In this document: piece after piece, positions 1-8,960 of the stretch | Numbering within the stretch: the stretch's first letter is position 1 | Layout of the letters: every line of letters begins with the position of its first letter | Origin: Bacillus fungorum | GTDB lineage: Bacteria > Bacillota > Bacilli > Bacillales > Bacillaceae_G | Assembly (NCBI RefSeq): GCF_002746455.1 | Contig: NZ_NWUW01000003.1 | Span: 62,001-126,000, forward strand | Direction of reading: 5' to 3' | DNA length: 64,000 nt | Notes under the pieces: generated by a model | The model's input: the letters and a program-made list of their open reading frames with translations, nothing else | Told to the model about the DNA's origin: nothing | Database searches by the model: none | Made by a program: the position numbers and the translations under genes

Positions 1-30
1 GAATTTAAACGTAGGAAAGGGTAATATAAA

Positions 31-246
31 ATGAACTGGAAAAAAGGCGGATTATGGATTATTATTTTTTTCATTGTAAAAGGAACGATTTCTACACTTT
101 TAATCGTTACAGGTGCTAAATATTTTGATTTATCATTTATGCAACTTGTCGTATTGATCCTCACTTTATTATTGATTTCTTTAATAAGCCGAAAATTGCT
201 GTATAGACATAAACAAAACAAAAAGCAAAAAGAGCTAAATATATAA
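31..246 (+). CDS. Small two-helix membrane protein, unknown function
   Basis: The 71-residue product has two hydrophobic segments, at about residues 8-28 and 36-53. It ends in a very basic hydrophilic tail rich in Lys and Gln. The ATG has a GGAAAGGG ribosome-binding site about 8 bases upstream, and the gene runs into a good terminator, so it looks real and is the last gene of its transcript. Charge distribution suggests the C-terminal tail is cytoplasmic. I do not recognise the family; the sequence gives no catalytic motif. Confidence 0.6.
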   Translation: MNWKKGGLWIIIFFIVKGTISTLLIVTGAKYFDLSFMQLVVLILTLLLISLISRKLLYRHKQNKKQKELNI

Positions 247-248
247 GG

Positions 249-284
249 AAGCCCCAGAGATCTTTGGATTTCTGGGGTTTTACT
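249..284 (+). terminator. Rho-independent terminator
   Basis: Stem AAGCCCCAGA / TCTGGGGTTT (one G-U pair) with a 12-base loop followed by a T-rich run. It ends the small membrane protein gene. Confidence 0.75.
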
Positions 285-1019
285 TATTTAATAGTGAGTT
301 TTGGGTCCCCAATACGAATGATACACTCCATCAGTTTTATCGGTTGTAAATCAAGAACTTTCTAATTTTATTGGTATGGGGTTAAAGTTGCTTCAAACGA
401 AGGCTCCTCAATAAACCTGAATCATATAAAAATGCCCCCCTTTCAAGAGATGTTATCTTTGATTTAAGCTAATTTCTATATATTAAAAAGCCTCTTCAAA
501 TTTGAAGGGGCTTTTTGCTTGTTATTTTGGTTTATCTAAAAATTTATTTCATAGTGCATGATCTATTTTCATCAATTGTCATGTATATATGTGTCCTCCA
601 ATGACAAGGTTAAATCCATTCAGTTCATCATCGTAGCTTCGTTATCTTGCGGTTACATTTCAAAATGCGTACAACAGCGTACCTGCAAGGTTATACTGAT
701 GCTGGAGGTGATTCAAAGTGACATATTATCGGAACATGAATTCGAAACAAATGAATTAACAATTAGCTTCTTCCAAATGAATTCCATCCGTATATCAATT
801 GGTTTATAAACAAATGCGGCAGTATTTTTTGGAAGATGTGCTTTTCATTAGTCAGGTGATTTTTAAACATCAAGTCTTCATTTTGAAACTAAAATCGCTT
901 TTATAGTAGGTTTCGAATTTTTATGCGGTACAGACATTAGTGGAAAGACAGGTTTTGCCTGCTCTGACTTTTATCGTAAACTTGAGAAATTATAAAAATG
1001 GATTTAACGGGGGAATATT
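285..1019. other. Long gap with a stray terminator, no convincing gene
   Basis: About 730 bases without a supported gene. An 83-codon open frame at 558-809 has no ribosome-binding site and no recognisable motif, and neighbouring frames are open in patches, so this may be gene debris. The only clear element is the hairpin at 485-518. The last 15 bases carry the ribosome-binding site of the exporter gene. Confidence 0.4.
485..518 (+). terminator. Orphan terminator hairpin
   Basis: AAAAAGCCTCTTC paired with GAAGGGGCTTTTT around an AAATTT loop. There is no intact gene directly upstream, which fits the idea that a gene was lost here. Confidence 0.6.
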
Positions 1020-2264
1020 ATGAAAGATAGCAAACATTTTAATTTTCACAAGCTTTGGCTAGGACAGTCTATAAGTTTGTTAGGTACTCAGTTTACAATA
1101 GTAGCCTTGCCACTCTTTGCATTAGAGGTGTTACAAACAAGTGAAGCAAATGCTGCTATGCTTCGTGGGGTTATATTCGTCCCATACCTAATTTTCGGGT
1201 TAGTAGCCGGTGCTTTAATAGACGTTTTTCATAGGAAAAATGTTTTGCTGATTTGTAGTATATGTCAAGGCGTATTATTTTTATCGGTATTCATACTGAC
1301 TGTAACTAATATTATAACTTTCCCTTTATTGGTGTTTATCATGTTTTTAAATGGAATATTTACTACATTTTATAATATTGCCATTCCTTCTTTCTTACCA
1401 GAAATAGTAACAAATAAAGACAACTTAAAAAAAGGAAATGCTCAACTAGCACTTTCGGAGTCTCTTTCTATAGTAATTGGTCCTATGCTAGCTGGAATCG
1501 TCATTACTCTAGTTGGATTAACAGGCTCATTCACTGTTGACGCAGTAACGTATTTTGTTTGTTTTATGTTTGTATTATTCATTTCAAAGTTTAAACCGCA
1601 TACAGAGGGTTCTTTAAAAGACGTAAATATAAAATCCGTATATCAAAACATATATGAAGGTTTGATATATTTCAAAAAACACCCTGTATTGGAACCGATT
1701 GTAACGTGTGGTGCTGTTTACGGTTTTTTTAAATACATATTAACTAGCATTTTAGTAATATTTCTTTATAAGGTAATGGGGCTATCTGAAATTGAAATAG
1801 GATTTGTTGTAGGTTCAGCAGCGGTAGGATTTTTAATAGGTAATACGATACTCATGAAAAAAAGTAAACAAATTAATAATACAAAAATGCTTATTTATAG
1901 CGCTACTGTATCAGTTACTGGTTTGGCTTTTATACCCATAATGGGATATATAGGAACAGTTTACGGTATAGTAGCCGCAAGTATCATACATGGTATGGGA
2001 GAAGGTGTATTTGGCCCTTACGCTGCAACTATACGACAACTTGCCTCACCAAATCATATGCTAGGCCGAGTAAATGCTGTACAGCGTACGCTTAATTGGG
2101 GAGCTTGGGCATTGGGAAGTTTTGCTAGTGCATTTTTAATTTCTATATTTGGGCTTCAAACTACGTTATTTATAGGGGGATTCGGAACAACATTGTGTTT
2201 AGTGGCGTTGTTAAGACGAGGCGTATCAAAAGGAAATGACATTGACTATACGAGTTCATTTTAG
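1020..2264 (+). CDS. MFS exporter (MFS_3 / BacE-like)
   Basis: The 414-residue polytopic membrane protein has about 12 hydrophobic segments. A cytoplasmic-loop motif after the second helix (GALIDVFHRKN) fits the proton-driven MFS drug and siderophore exporters of the EntS/MefA/BacE type. ATG follows GGGGGAA at a normal distance. Its stop lies six bases before the first possible start of the ATP-grasp ligase gene, so the two are translationally coupled and almost certainly one operon. By analogy with bacDE of bacilysin, the likely job is export of, and self-protection from, the compound made by the ligase. Substrate is inference; the family call is firm. Confidence 0.85.
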   Translation: MKDSKHFNFHKLWLGQSISLLGTQFTIVALPLFALEVLQTSEANAAMLRGVIFVPYLIFGLVAGALIDVFHRKNVLLICSICQGVLFLSVFILTVTNIITFPLLVFIMFLNGIFTTFYNIAIPSFLPEIVTNKDNLKKGNAQLALSESLSIVIGPMLAGIVITLVGLTGSFTVDAVTYFVCFMFVLFISKFKPHTEGSLKDVNIKSVYQNIYEGLIYFKKHPVLEPIVTCGAVYGFFKYILTSILVIFLYKVMGLSEIEIGFVVGSAAVGFLIGNTILMKKSKQINNTKMLIYSATVSVTGLAFIPIMGYIGTVYGIVAASIIHGMGEGVFGPYAATIRQLASPNHMLGRVNAVQRTLNWGAWALGSFASAFLISIFGLQTTLFIGGFGTTLCLVALLRRGVSKGNDIDYTSSF

Positions 2265-2275
2265 AGGAGATGATT

Positions 2276-3538
2276 ATGATGCATAAGGTATTAAAAGGAA
2301 CTGACATAGAAAATAAACCGCACATTTTATTTATAGGGGGATGGACAAAGCCTATACAAGATGCATTAGACAGTGGCTATACTGTTTCGTATATAGGATC
2401 GTACGCTAAACACATATATTTTGATGGGACTATCTTAGAAAAATGTTTCTATAAAAAAGAATTAGACACAACAAACATACCCTTATCTATATACTATGCT
2501 GAAGAATTATTCAAAGAGAAACCCTTTGATGTGGTTGTATCTTTCAACGAAACAGCATTAGATACGGCTTGCATAATTGCAAAGATTTTTAATGTTAAAG
2601 GGCCTTCTTACAACGCTAATATGATAACCCGCAATAAAGACATGATGCGTGAAATTCTAGCAGGTAAAGACTTTTCGATAGATTCCACAGTTTGTAATAA
2701 CACTGAAGACATTAATGAATTTTTGAATAAAAAAGATAGTGTTATAATAAAGCCGCCGATTGGGGCAGGGGGTAAAGGAGTATGTAAGCTAGACTCGGGA
2801 GATGACGTAGGAGTATTTATTAAAGAAAATGGTATTCAACTACCTGTTTTAGTGGAAGAGTATATTGAAGGGGATATAGTTTATACAGTTGAAACCGTTT
2901 CTTATAACAAAAAACATTCTATACTTGCTATATCAGCTGAAGTATTTAAAGAAGATACATTTATAATAAACTATACGATTATGCCAGCACCTATAGATGA
3001 ATCTCAAAAACAATTAATTATGGAGAAAGTAATGCTATTTTTGGACGGCATGCAAATGGAAAATGGCATTACTCATACAGAAATAAAGTTAGACAAACAA
3101 AATAAGCCAATAATTATAGAGTCTCAAGTTAGAATAGGTGGCGGCAACATCTGGAAGATGGTAGAACTAACAACGGGCATATCTCAATTTGGATACTATT
3201 ATGATGCGCTAGCTACTGAGACGATAGATGAATTTAGATGCGTACCTTCAAAATGTCAAGCTATGTCTTTAAGCTTGATTCCAAAACCAGGTTGCTTAAA
3301 AGAAATTAAGTATAAAGAGTTAACTAACATATCCGAGGTTGGATTAATTGATCTAGTAGTAAAAGAGGGCGACACCATACCAACTATTGTAGATAGCACT
3401 CAGCGCAAAGGAGCTATATTATTTACGGCTAATAATATGAAACATATGTATGAAGTTGCAGAGGAAATATGTGACAATATAACGTTTGTTTATGAGGATT
3501 TATCAGAATGGAAACCTTCTTTTAAAAAATATATGTAA
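2276..3538 (+). CDS. ATP-grasp carboxylate-amine ligase, possible dipeptide-forming
   Basis: The roughly 420-residue protein has the ATP-grasp order. There is an N-terminal Rossmann-like part (PHILFIGGW), a nucleotide-binding loop IIKPPIGAGGKG near residue 158, a hinge region VLVEEYIEGD, and the metal/phosphate-binding stretch ESQVRIGGGN near residue 281. Such enzymes activate a carboxylate as acyl-phosphate and join it to an amine. Relatives include L-amino acid ligases such as BacD. Several ATGs occur in a row (2270, 2276, 2279); GAGGAG at 2264-2269 best fits 2276 or 2279. Pairing with the upstream exporter suggests a small secreted peptide or amino-acid conjugate. No other biosynthetic gene is adjacent, so the product cannot be predicted. 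Confidence 0.8.
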   Translation: MMHKVLKGTDIENKPHILFIGGWTKPIQDALDSGYTVSYIGSYAKHIYFDGTILEKCFYKKELDTTNIPLSIYYAEELFKEKPFDVVVSFNETALDTACIIAKIFNVKGPSYNANMITRNKDMMREILAGKDFSIDSTVCNNTEDINEFLNKKDSVIIKPPIGAGGKGVCKLDSGDDVGVFIKENGIQLPVLVEEYIEGDIVYTVETVSYNKKHSILAISAEVFKEDTFIINYTIMPAPIDESQKQLIMEKVMLFLDGMQMENGITHTEIKLDKQNKPIIIESQVRIGGGNIWKMVELTTGISQFGYYYDALATETIDEFRCVPSKCQAMSLSLIPKPGCLKEIKYKELTNISEVGLIDLVVKEGDTIPTIVDSTQRKGAILFTANNMKHMYEVAEEICDNITFVYEDLSEWKPSFKKYM

Positions 3539-4109
3539 AAAGAAATGTGGTAAATGACTGGTCCATATAACAAAGGGTAATTTAAATCACATGTGTACAT
3601 TAACTAAAAATTGGATAAGAGTGAGGTCACAAATGTATTAGCTAGAGCCATATTTTTCGATGAAAATGGTGATTTTATATAACGAGTCCTTCAAGATCAA
3701 TTACAATGAGCCGCTTTATCCTTAGTGGGACAAAATTCGGCTTTTTTGTATGAAAATGTGCTTAGTGTGGTTTTTGTTCGAAATACTGGAGAGATCCCAT
3801 TGCTATCATGTAAAGAAATACATTCTTCCCTCAAATGAAATTTTAGTTTGATAGCGACGAGCTCCTGATTGTTGAAAATCTCCAGGCTTCTCTTAGCTGA
3901 TTAGTCGAAGAAGAATTTGTTCCACAAATCTTAAATTATTATAATATAAAAAAATTAAATTCTCCTTCTGCAATTCATTCAAAATAGTTAATCTCCGCGT
4001 CTTTTGATTTCCCCGATTACTACACCTAAGCAAAATAATTAACATATCCTATGCAAGAAAGTTGAAGTAGCTAATAGCATATATTTTACTGAAAGGATGT
4101 GAATGAATT
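3539..4109. other. Intergenic stretch with a mini IS231-type remnant
   Basis: No supported gene. The recognisable content is the short repeat at 3798-3861. No terminator is obvious directly after the ATP-grasp gene. Confidence 0.4.
3798..3861. repeat. Mini-element bounded by IS231-like ends
   Basis: The left edge (CATTGCTATCATGTAAAG) and right edge (AATTTTAGTTTGATAGCGA) are degenerate inverted copies of the ends of the full IS231-like element found later in this window. Only about 64 bases lie between the edges, so this is a non-autonomous or deleted copy. Confidence 0.45.
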
Positions 4110-4271
4110 ATGGAACGGCCGAATTGGGGAATTGGAGGATTAGTATTCGTTGGCTGCATGTTTCTTGGTGGAGGAGTGGGATCTATGTTAGGTAATGCCC
4201 AAACTGGATAGCTAATAGGGATGGGTGTTGGATTTCTTGGGATGGCTTTAACGAGACTGCTCAGAAAGTAA
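4110..4271 (+). pseudogene. Small Gly-rich membrane protein interrupted by TAG
   Basis: ATG opens a frame of 53 codons ending in TAA, broken by one TAG at codon 34 (4209-4211). Before the stop the product is Gly-rich and hydrophobic (GGLVFVGCMFLGGGVGSMLG); after it the same character continues (LIGMGVGFLGMALTRLLRK). This continuity argues that one sense codon, probably TGG, mutated to TAG. AAAGGATGTG upstream is a plausible ribosome-binding site. The family is not recognised. Confidence 0.5.
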
Positions 4272-4399
4272 TATAACGGAGATTCTTTTTCCGGTAAATA
4301 AGGGAACATGCCATAAGAGCTCCATAAATTATAGTTAGAATCTTCTCTTTTGTTTTTGTCTTTTCTAAATTTCTCCATACATAGATACGTTTCTCAAGT

Positions 4400-4432
4400 C
4401 GGAGGATGGCACCTTAGGGTGTGTTTTTTTAT
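4400..4432 (+). terminator. Weak terminator-like hairpin
   Basis: A short stem CACC/GGTG with a TTAG loop, followed by GTGTTTTTTT. It probably served the broken small gene upstream. Confidence 0.35.
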
Positions 4433-4676
4433 GTTTTCTAAAAATGTCTTACCATATAATAGCTGAGTCTTGCCTTCAGTTCCCGATGCCCATTAAGCAT
4501 AAAATAAAAATTCTGTACCATTTAAACTCTGGTAACAATTCATACAATCAAAAATAATTGAGTTAATAGATTTTGGTAGATTGCGATAATTTTTTTGAAA
4601 TAGAATAGATTTATTACCGTTTCAGACCTTTGTATTCATTCATAACCTAACAGTAAAAGGGAGGATGATTAAAGGT

Positions 4677-5063
4677 ATGGCGTGTAATGAGGAATTAATT
4701 TGTCAACAGTTTGCAAGAATTATTGGCGGCCAAGAAGGATTCGCCGGTGGAAAATGCGTGGCAACGATAAATCGAGATGAAATAAAGGCAACAATCTTAG
4801 GGAAACGTTTTAGAGTAACAACTTCCTTCTCATTCGAATCAAGAGATCATAAAACTGGACGGGCATTATGTCTAGGACGGATAGCGCTCTTACAAAAAGA
4901 AGTCAATGGATTTGTTGCTACAATTATTCAACAAGGAATAATTGTTTCGTCTATACACAATGAGTGGTTATGTGATGATCCAAATTTAATTTACGTTAAT
5001 ATTGAAGACGTTGATAATCCGCTAAGCTTTGCAAGGAAAGTTAGAAGAGCATTATGTAACTAA
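4677..5063 (+). CDS. DUF1259-like protein
   Basis: The product has about 128 residues if translation starts at 4677. An earlier ATG at 4665 directly abuts the GGGAGG sequence and is therefore too close to it. The sequence contains a domain resembling the DUF1259 (LppY/LpqO) half-domain: CQQFARIIGG, then an alternating beta pattern, then VATIIQQGIIVSSIHNEWL. No signal peptide is visible, so it is probably cytoplasmic. Biochemical function of the family is unknown. It is transcribed alone and is followed by a strong terminator. Confidence 0.6.
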   Translation: MACNEELICQQFARIIGGQEGFAGGKCVATINRDEIKATILGKRFRVTTSFSFESRDHKTGRALCLGRIALLQKEVNGFVATIIQQGIIVSSIHNEWLCDDPNLIYVNIEDVDNPLSFARKVRRALCN

Positions 5064-5084
5064 CCAATTTATTTAGTTAAATGA

Positions 5085-5126
5085 ACAATATAAAAGGATC
5101 TTCAATCGAAAGATCCTTTTATATTG
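5085..5126 (+). terminator. Strong, nearly symmetric terminator
   Basis: ATATAAAAGGATCTTT pairs with AAAGATCCTTTTATAT around a short loop. A/T tracts on both sides would allow use from either strand. Confidence 0.85.
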
Positions 5127-5458
5127 CTCGTAAGTGACAGATTATGTTAATTAAAATATTTCGGATTGTTAATATTATTTTCAATGATTTCACTAAATAC
5201 TTGAGAAAGCCTCTTTCCACTTGTTGCTTCAAGTCCTTTCATACATAAGATGAAGGTTTAGATTAATTAAGTTTACTTGACTAGCAGATGAACGTATTTT
5301 TTGTGCACGAATCGATATAATAATCTCCGCTTTTATTGTAGTGTCAGTCTTTTAGTAGAAAATAAATATATACGACAAATTTTGACAAAGAAAGGCTTAT
5401 GTTTTTGTTATGCTATGAAAGTTATTGATTTGTAATGTATATATAGGAGGATTTTTTA
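5127..5458. other. A/T-rich upstream region of the lipoprotein gene
   Basis: No gene seen. A TTGACA at 5382-5387 could be a -35 element, but no -10 with standard spacing is clear. TAGGAGG just before 5459 is the ribosome-binding site. Confidence 0.35.
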
Positions 5459-6070
5459 ATGTTAAAGAAATTGTTATTATTTGTACTTTTGAGTTTGTGT
5501 GTAATGTCTTTAAGTGCTTGTAAAGGTGATGAAGAAAAATCAAAGGTAGCATCAGATGAGCAAAAAATAGATGAAGCTACAAAAGTAGCAGAGGAAGAAA
5601 ACCGTAAGCAAGAAGAGCAACAAAGAGTAGAGGAAGAAAACCGTAAGCAAGAAGAGCAGCAAAGAGTAGAAGAAGAGAAGCGTAAACAAGAAGAGCAACA
5701 AAGAGTAGAAGAAGAAAACCGTAAGCAAGAAGAGCAGCAAAGAGTAGAAGAAGAGAAGCGTAAACAAGAAGAGCAGCAAAGAGTAGAGGAAGAAAAACGT
5801 AAACAACAAGAGCAGAAGACTCAGCAACAACAGTCTATACAACAAGAGAGAACACAAAAACAAGAAAAAACAACGCAAGCAACAGGTGGGAAACCAACAA
5901 GATCACAAATTTCAGTTGGTTCACATGTAGTTATTCAATTGGATAATGATTATAGTAAAAATGTAAGTGGCGTTGTGAAAGACATTTTGACACATAGTGA
6001 AACACATACATACGGCATTAAAGTTCGATTACAAGATGGACAAATTGGCCGTGTTCAAAGTGTTAAATAA
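5459..6070 (+). CDS. Lipoprotein with charged repeat and YwbE-like C-terminal domain
   Basis: The 203-residue protein has a lipoprotein signal peptide with lipobox LSAC; Cys21 would be acylated, anchoring it outside the membrane. Residues about 25-125 are a highly charged, probably helical coil. It includes five tandem 13-residue units of the form N/K-RKQEEQQRVEEE. The last 53 residues (ISVGSHVVIQLDNDYSKNVS to GQIGRVQSVK) match the YwbE/DUF2196 fold, including the ILTHSETHTYGIKVRLQDGQ stretch. YwbE itself is a small stand-alone soluble protein, so export on a lipid anchor is unusual. Function is not known; a spacer displaying a small beta domain at the cell surface is the plain reading. Confidence 0.8.
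   Translation: MLKKLLLFVLLSLCVMSLSACKGDEEKSKVASDEQKIDEATKVAEEENRKQEEQQRVEEENRKQEEQQRVEEEKRKQEEQQRVEEENRKQEEQQRVEEEKRKQEEQQRVEEEKRKQQEQKTQQQQSIQQERTQKQEKTTQATGGKPTRSQISVGSHVVIQLDNDYSKNVSGVVKDILTHSETHTYGIKVRLQDGQIGRVQSVK
5600..5794 (+). repeat. Five tandem 39-bp coding repeats
   Basis: Five in-frame 39-base units starting AAC/AAG-CGT-AA, each encoding a 13-residue charged unit. Units differ by a few synonymous or Asn/Lys changes. A partial sixth follows. Copy number is expected to vary between strains. Confidence 0.9.
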
Positions 6071-6110
6071 TGAAAAAAGATTTGACTACTTTTCCAATAA
6101 ACAAAAATTA

Positions 6111-6146
6111 AAAAAACCGGTTCTTTTGTAAAGGAACCGGTTTTTG
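6111..6146 (+). terminator. Rho-independent terminator of the lipoprotein gene
   Basis: AAAAACCGGTTC paired with GAACCGGTTTTT around a TTTTGTAAAG loop. Confidence 0.85.
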
Positions 6147-6356
6147 CATTTTGTTGGTGCGACCACACCTCTATAAAGTTATTAGATACAAGATAATAGA
6201 TGTTTTTATAATTTGAAAGATGAGGAAATGAATTTGGAGGGAGTATTGGAAGCGTACAATCAATACATTGAGGGATATGTTTGAGAAGATTAAATCATTG
6301 GAAAAGGAAATGTTTTTTAAGTCTGGGCTATGGACCTATCCTCCCGTTCTAATTAA

Positions 6357-6950
6357 CTAAAAGAAGAACTTCCCCATACCGATTAGACTACTAATCATTC
6401 CTATTCCATTCATGGTGCCTTTTCCTACTGTAAGTAAGTTTCCGAACATCCCTGGCTGCCCGTTATTCCCCCATCCCATGGGGCTTACCTGGCCTCCCCA
6501 CCCTGGAGAGTTTCCAAAAACACCCCAGTTATTGGTATTAAATTTAAAAGCCTTAGCTGGCGGCGATAGTAAAGCAGCAAGATGACCTTGTGCGAACATC
6601 CCTGTATGATTGAATGGTTGGGCCCAAGGGGTGGGAGGTTTTTGAAAATTAAAACCTGCATGGCCTGGTAATGGAGTCCAATTAGCAGGATGACCTTGGG
6701 GCATCATCCCTGCATAATGGATTGGCTGACCCCAAGGGAAGGGAGGGGACTGAGGATTGAAACTCGTATAAGTGGCTGGTGAATCCCAACCAAATGGATA
6801 GACTCGACAACTCCAATTCTCAGGAACCTCCAGACCATTCATTCCCTCAGTTTTAGTTATTTGGGATTGTGAATATAATGATGACATTGAAATTTGGTTA
6901 TTATATGGTTCCCCGTTTCCCTTTGAATTCAAATACCAATATTGGTACAT
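6357..6950 (-). CDS. Trp/Gly/Pro-rich protein of unknown function
   Basis: The 197-residue product has unusual composition: many Trp, Gly, Pro, Asn and Met. Motifs such as PFPWGQPIHYAGMMPQGHPA and PTPWAQPFNHTGMFAQGHLA form two imperfect repeats. The C-terminus (GIGMISSLIGMGKFFF) is hydrophobic and Gly-rich. GAGGGG precedes the ATG by about nine bases. No signal peptide or enzyme motif is visible. The composition resembles structural or coat-type proteins of Bacillus spores, but that is inference from composition only. Confidence 0.55.
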   Translation of the reverse strand: MYQYWYLNSKGNGEPYNNQISMSSLYSQSQITKTEGMNGLEVPENWSCRVYPFGWDSPATYTSFNPQSPPFPWGQPIHYAGMMPQGHPANWTPLPGHAGFNFQKPPTPWAQPFNHTGMFAQGHLAALLSPPAKAFKFNTNNWGVFGNSPGWGGQVSPMGWGNNGQPGMFGNLLTVGKGTMNGIGMISSLIGMGKFFF

Positions 6951-7425
6951 AAGCTTATTCCCCTCACTTTAAAAATGTAATGTTAGACTTAGCCTATGTA
7001 ATATTCCTTTTTATGGATGGTTACATAACTAGAGTTACAAGCCCGTATTTAAAGGAATGGGTGTGTGATCTTGGTGATTTATCCCGCTATTTGTGGGCAG
7101 TAAGATAACTCCACCTCAAAATTCAACGAAAGCAAAGAAGTTAGATGGGGGCTGCCTGCAAAAGCCCCACTGATTAAAGTTTCACTTTATTTTAGAAGGG
7201 TATTTTCATTTGCTCCTTTTGTTTATTTCAGCCTAATTTAATTTCTGTTAACAAACGTGTTTACATATTTATTCAAAATCTTAAATTGGGCAAGTAGAAT
7301 TGCTAAAAAGAGAATATCCATTCGAAGAGTTTGGCAAAATACTGCAAGGGTAATATATTTTCGTGTAGATATGCAAACGATTTAAACGAATCAATGGAAT
7401 TTATAATGAAGGGGCAAATAAATAT
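6951..7425. other. Intergenic region with a shortened bcr1 copy
   Basis: Holds the bcr1-type repeat at 7078-7190, then an A/T-rich leader to the exporter gene. A divergent promoter pair is likely, but I could not fix its elements. Confidence 0.5.
7078..7190. repeat. bcr1-type repeat, internally deleted copy
   Basis: Begins TTTATCCCGC and ends GTTTCACTTTAT, as do the other copies here. It is only 113 bases long, against 157 at 9381-9537; the segment around GGTTCAACTAATAATC is missing. TTTAT at both ends matches the described target duplication of bcr1, a small mobile repeat of the B. cereus group. Confidence 0.75.
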
Positions 7426-8904
7426 ATGAGTGAAACGTTACATAAAAGAAAACCACCATATGTAATGCTTGTAATTCTTTTTATTGGGGCATTTGTTTCA
7501 TTTCTAAATAACTCGCTTTTAAATGTGGCCTTGCCATCAATAATGAAGGATTTAGACATTAAAGATTATTCAACGATCCAGTGGCTTTCTACAGGGTATA
7601 TGCTTGTAAGTGGTATATTAATTCCGGCATCAGCATTTTTAATAACCCGCTTCTCCAATAGAAGTTTATTTATTACATCTATGGTGATTTTCATTCTTGG
7701 TACGGCCTTAGCGGCTGTAGCACCGAACTTCGGTTTATTACTTACTGGCCGTATGGTTCAAGCAGCAGGTTCTTCAGTCATGGGGCCTTTGTTAATGAAT
7801 ATTATGCTAGTAAGCTTTCCAAGAGAAAAAAGGGGAACAGCAATGGGGATTTTTGGATTAGTTATGATTACAGCTCCAGCAATTGGACCGACACTATCAG
7901 GTTATATTGTAGAGTATTATGACTGGCGTTTGCTTTTTGAAATGATTTTACCACTAGCAATCATTAGCTTACTGTTAGGGATTTGGAAATCGGAGAATGT
8001 CATGAGACAAAACAAAAACGCAAAACTTGATTATCTCTCATTACTATTATCTTCTGTCGGTTTTGGCGGTTTGTTATATGGATTCAGTTCTGCAAGCTCC
8101 GATGGTTGGACGAATAAAGTTGTCTTAACAACCTTAATCATAGGCGTTATTTCCTTAATTGCTTTCATTATCCGTCAATTAAAAATGAATGAACCGTTAT
8201 TGGATTTACGTGTTTACAAGTACCCAATGTTTGCACTTGCGTCTGTAATTGCAATTGTTAACGCAGTGGCCATGTTTTCGGGTATGATTTTAACACCAGC
8301 TTATGTACAAAACGTCCGCGGTATCTCACCACTGAGCTCTGGGCTGATGATGCTTCCAGGTGCGATAATAATGGGGGTTATGTCACCCATTACAGGTAAA
8401 CTATTTGATAAATATGGCCCTCGGATTCTTGGTATAGTAGGACTTTCTATTACAGCTGTTTCAACTTATATGCTGGCAAACCTGCAAATCGACTCTAGTC
8501 ACACACATATCATTCTTATTTATACGCTGCGGATGTTTGGGATGGCGATGGTAATGATGCCACTTATGACAAATGGTCTTAATCAATTGCCAACTCGCTT
8601 AAATCCGCACGGTACAGCTGTTAATAATACAGCTCAACAAGTGTCCGGTTCGATTGGTACTGCTATTCTTGTTACGATTATGAATTCTGTAACAAAAACA
8701 AAAGCTGAAAGTCTAATGGCTGATGTAGATCCAACAACCTTCACAGAAGCTACGAAGGCAATGTTAACTCAGAAGGCTTTATTATCCGGAATTCAGCATT
8801 CATTCTATGTAGCGCTTGGCATGAATGTTGTTGCACTACTATTAGTTTTTTTCGTTAAACGTGTAGATACAAGCGCGGAAGCTGTTGAGAGGTTAAATCG
8901 GTAG
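7426..8904 (+). CDS. DHA2-family MFS drug exporter (EmrB/QacA type)
   Basis: The 492-residue membrane protein has about 14 hydrophobic segments. Its start (FVSFLNNSLLNVALPSIMKD) and the GRMVQAAGSSVMGPLLMN helix are typical of the 14-helix EmrB/QacA proton antiporters. Motif C-like GLVMITAPAIGPTLSGYIVE is present. Such proteins expel diverse lipophilic or cationic drugs. It is monocistronic as far as visible. A truncated MarR gene lies about 1 kb downstream and may once have been part of its control, but this is speculative. Substrate is unknown. Confidence 0.85.
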   Translation: MSETLHKRKPPYVMLVILFIGAFVSFLNNSLLNVALPSIMKDLDIKDYSTIQWLSTGYMLVSGILIPASAFLITRFSNRSLFITSMVIFILGTALAAVAPNFGLLLTGRMVQAAGSSVMGPLLMNIMLVSFPREKRGTAMGIFGLVMITAPAIGPTLSGYIVEYYDWRLLFEMILPLAIISLLLGIWKSENVMRQNKNAKLDYLSLLLSSVGFGGLLYGFSSASSDGWTNKVVLTTLIIGVISLIAFIIRQLKMNEPLLDLRVYKYPMFALASVIAIVNAVAMFSGMILTPAYVQNVRGISPLSSGLMMLPGAIIMGVMSPITGKLFDKYGPRILGIVGLSITAVSTYMLANLQIDSSHTHIILIYTLRMFGMAMVMMPLMTNGLNQLPTRLNPHGTAVNNTAQQVSGSIGTAILVTIMNSVTKTKAESLMADVDPTTFTEATKAMLTQKALLSGIQHSFYVALGMNVVALLLVFFVKRVDTSAEAVERLNR

Positions 8905-8960
8905 AGTGAAATAAAACTCTACATAATGATTTCTACAAGTTTTTTGCTATTTAGTTAGAC

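Noticed and set aside
558-809. 83-codon plus-strand frame
   Set aside because: No start signal or recognisable motif; neighbouring frames are equally open in patches, so treated as debris.
4049-4378. 109-codon minus-strand frame
   Set aside because: Lies mostly antisense to the amber-interrupted small gene, and lacks a ribosome-binding site.
5600-5794. Regular repeats that could suggest a CRISPR array
   Set aside because: Units are contiguous, in frame and without spacers; they are coding repeats. No CRISPR array or cas gene is seen in the window.
5552-5878. Leu/Phe-rich 108-codon minus-strand frame
   Set aside because: It is the antisense of the charged tandem repeat in the lipoprotein gene; composition is forced by the repeat and there is no ribosome-binding site.
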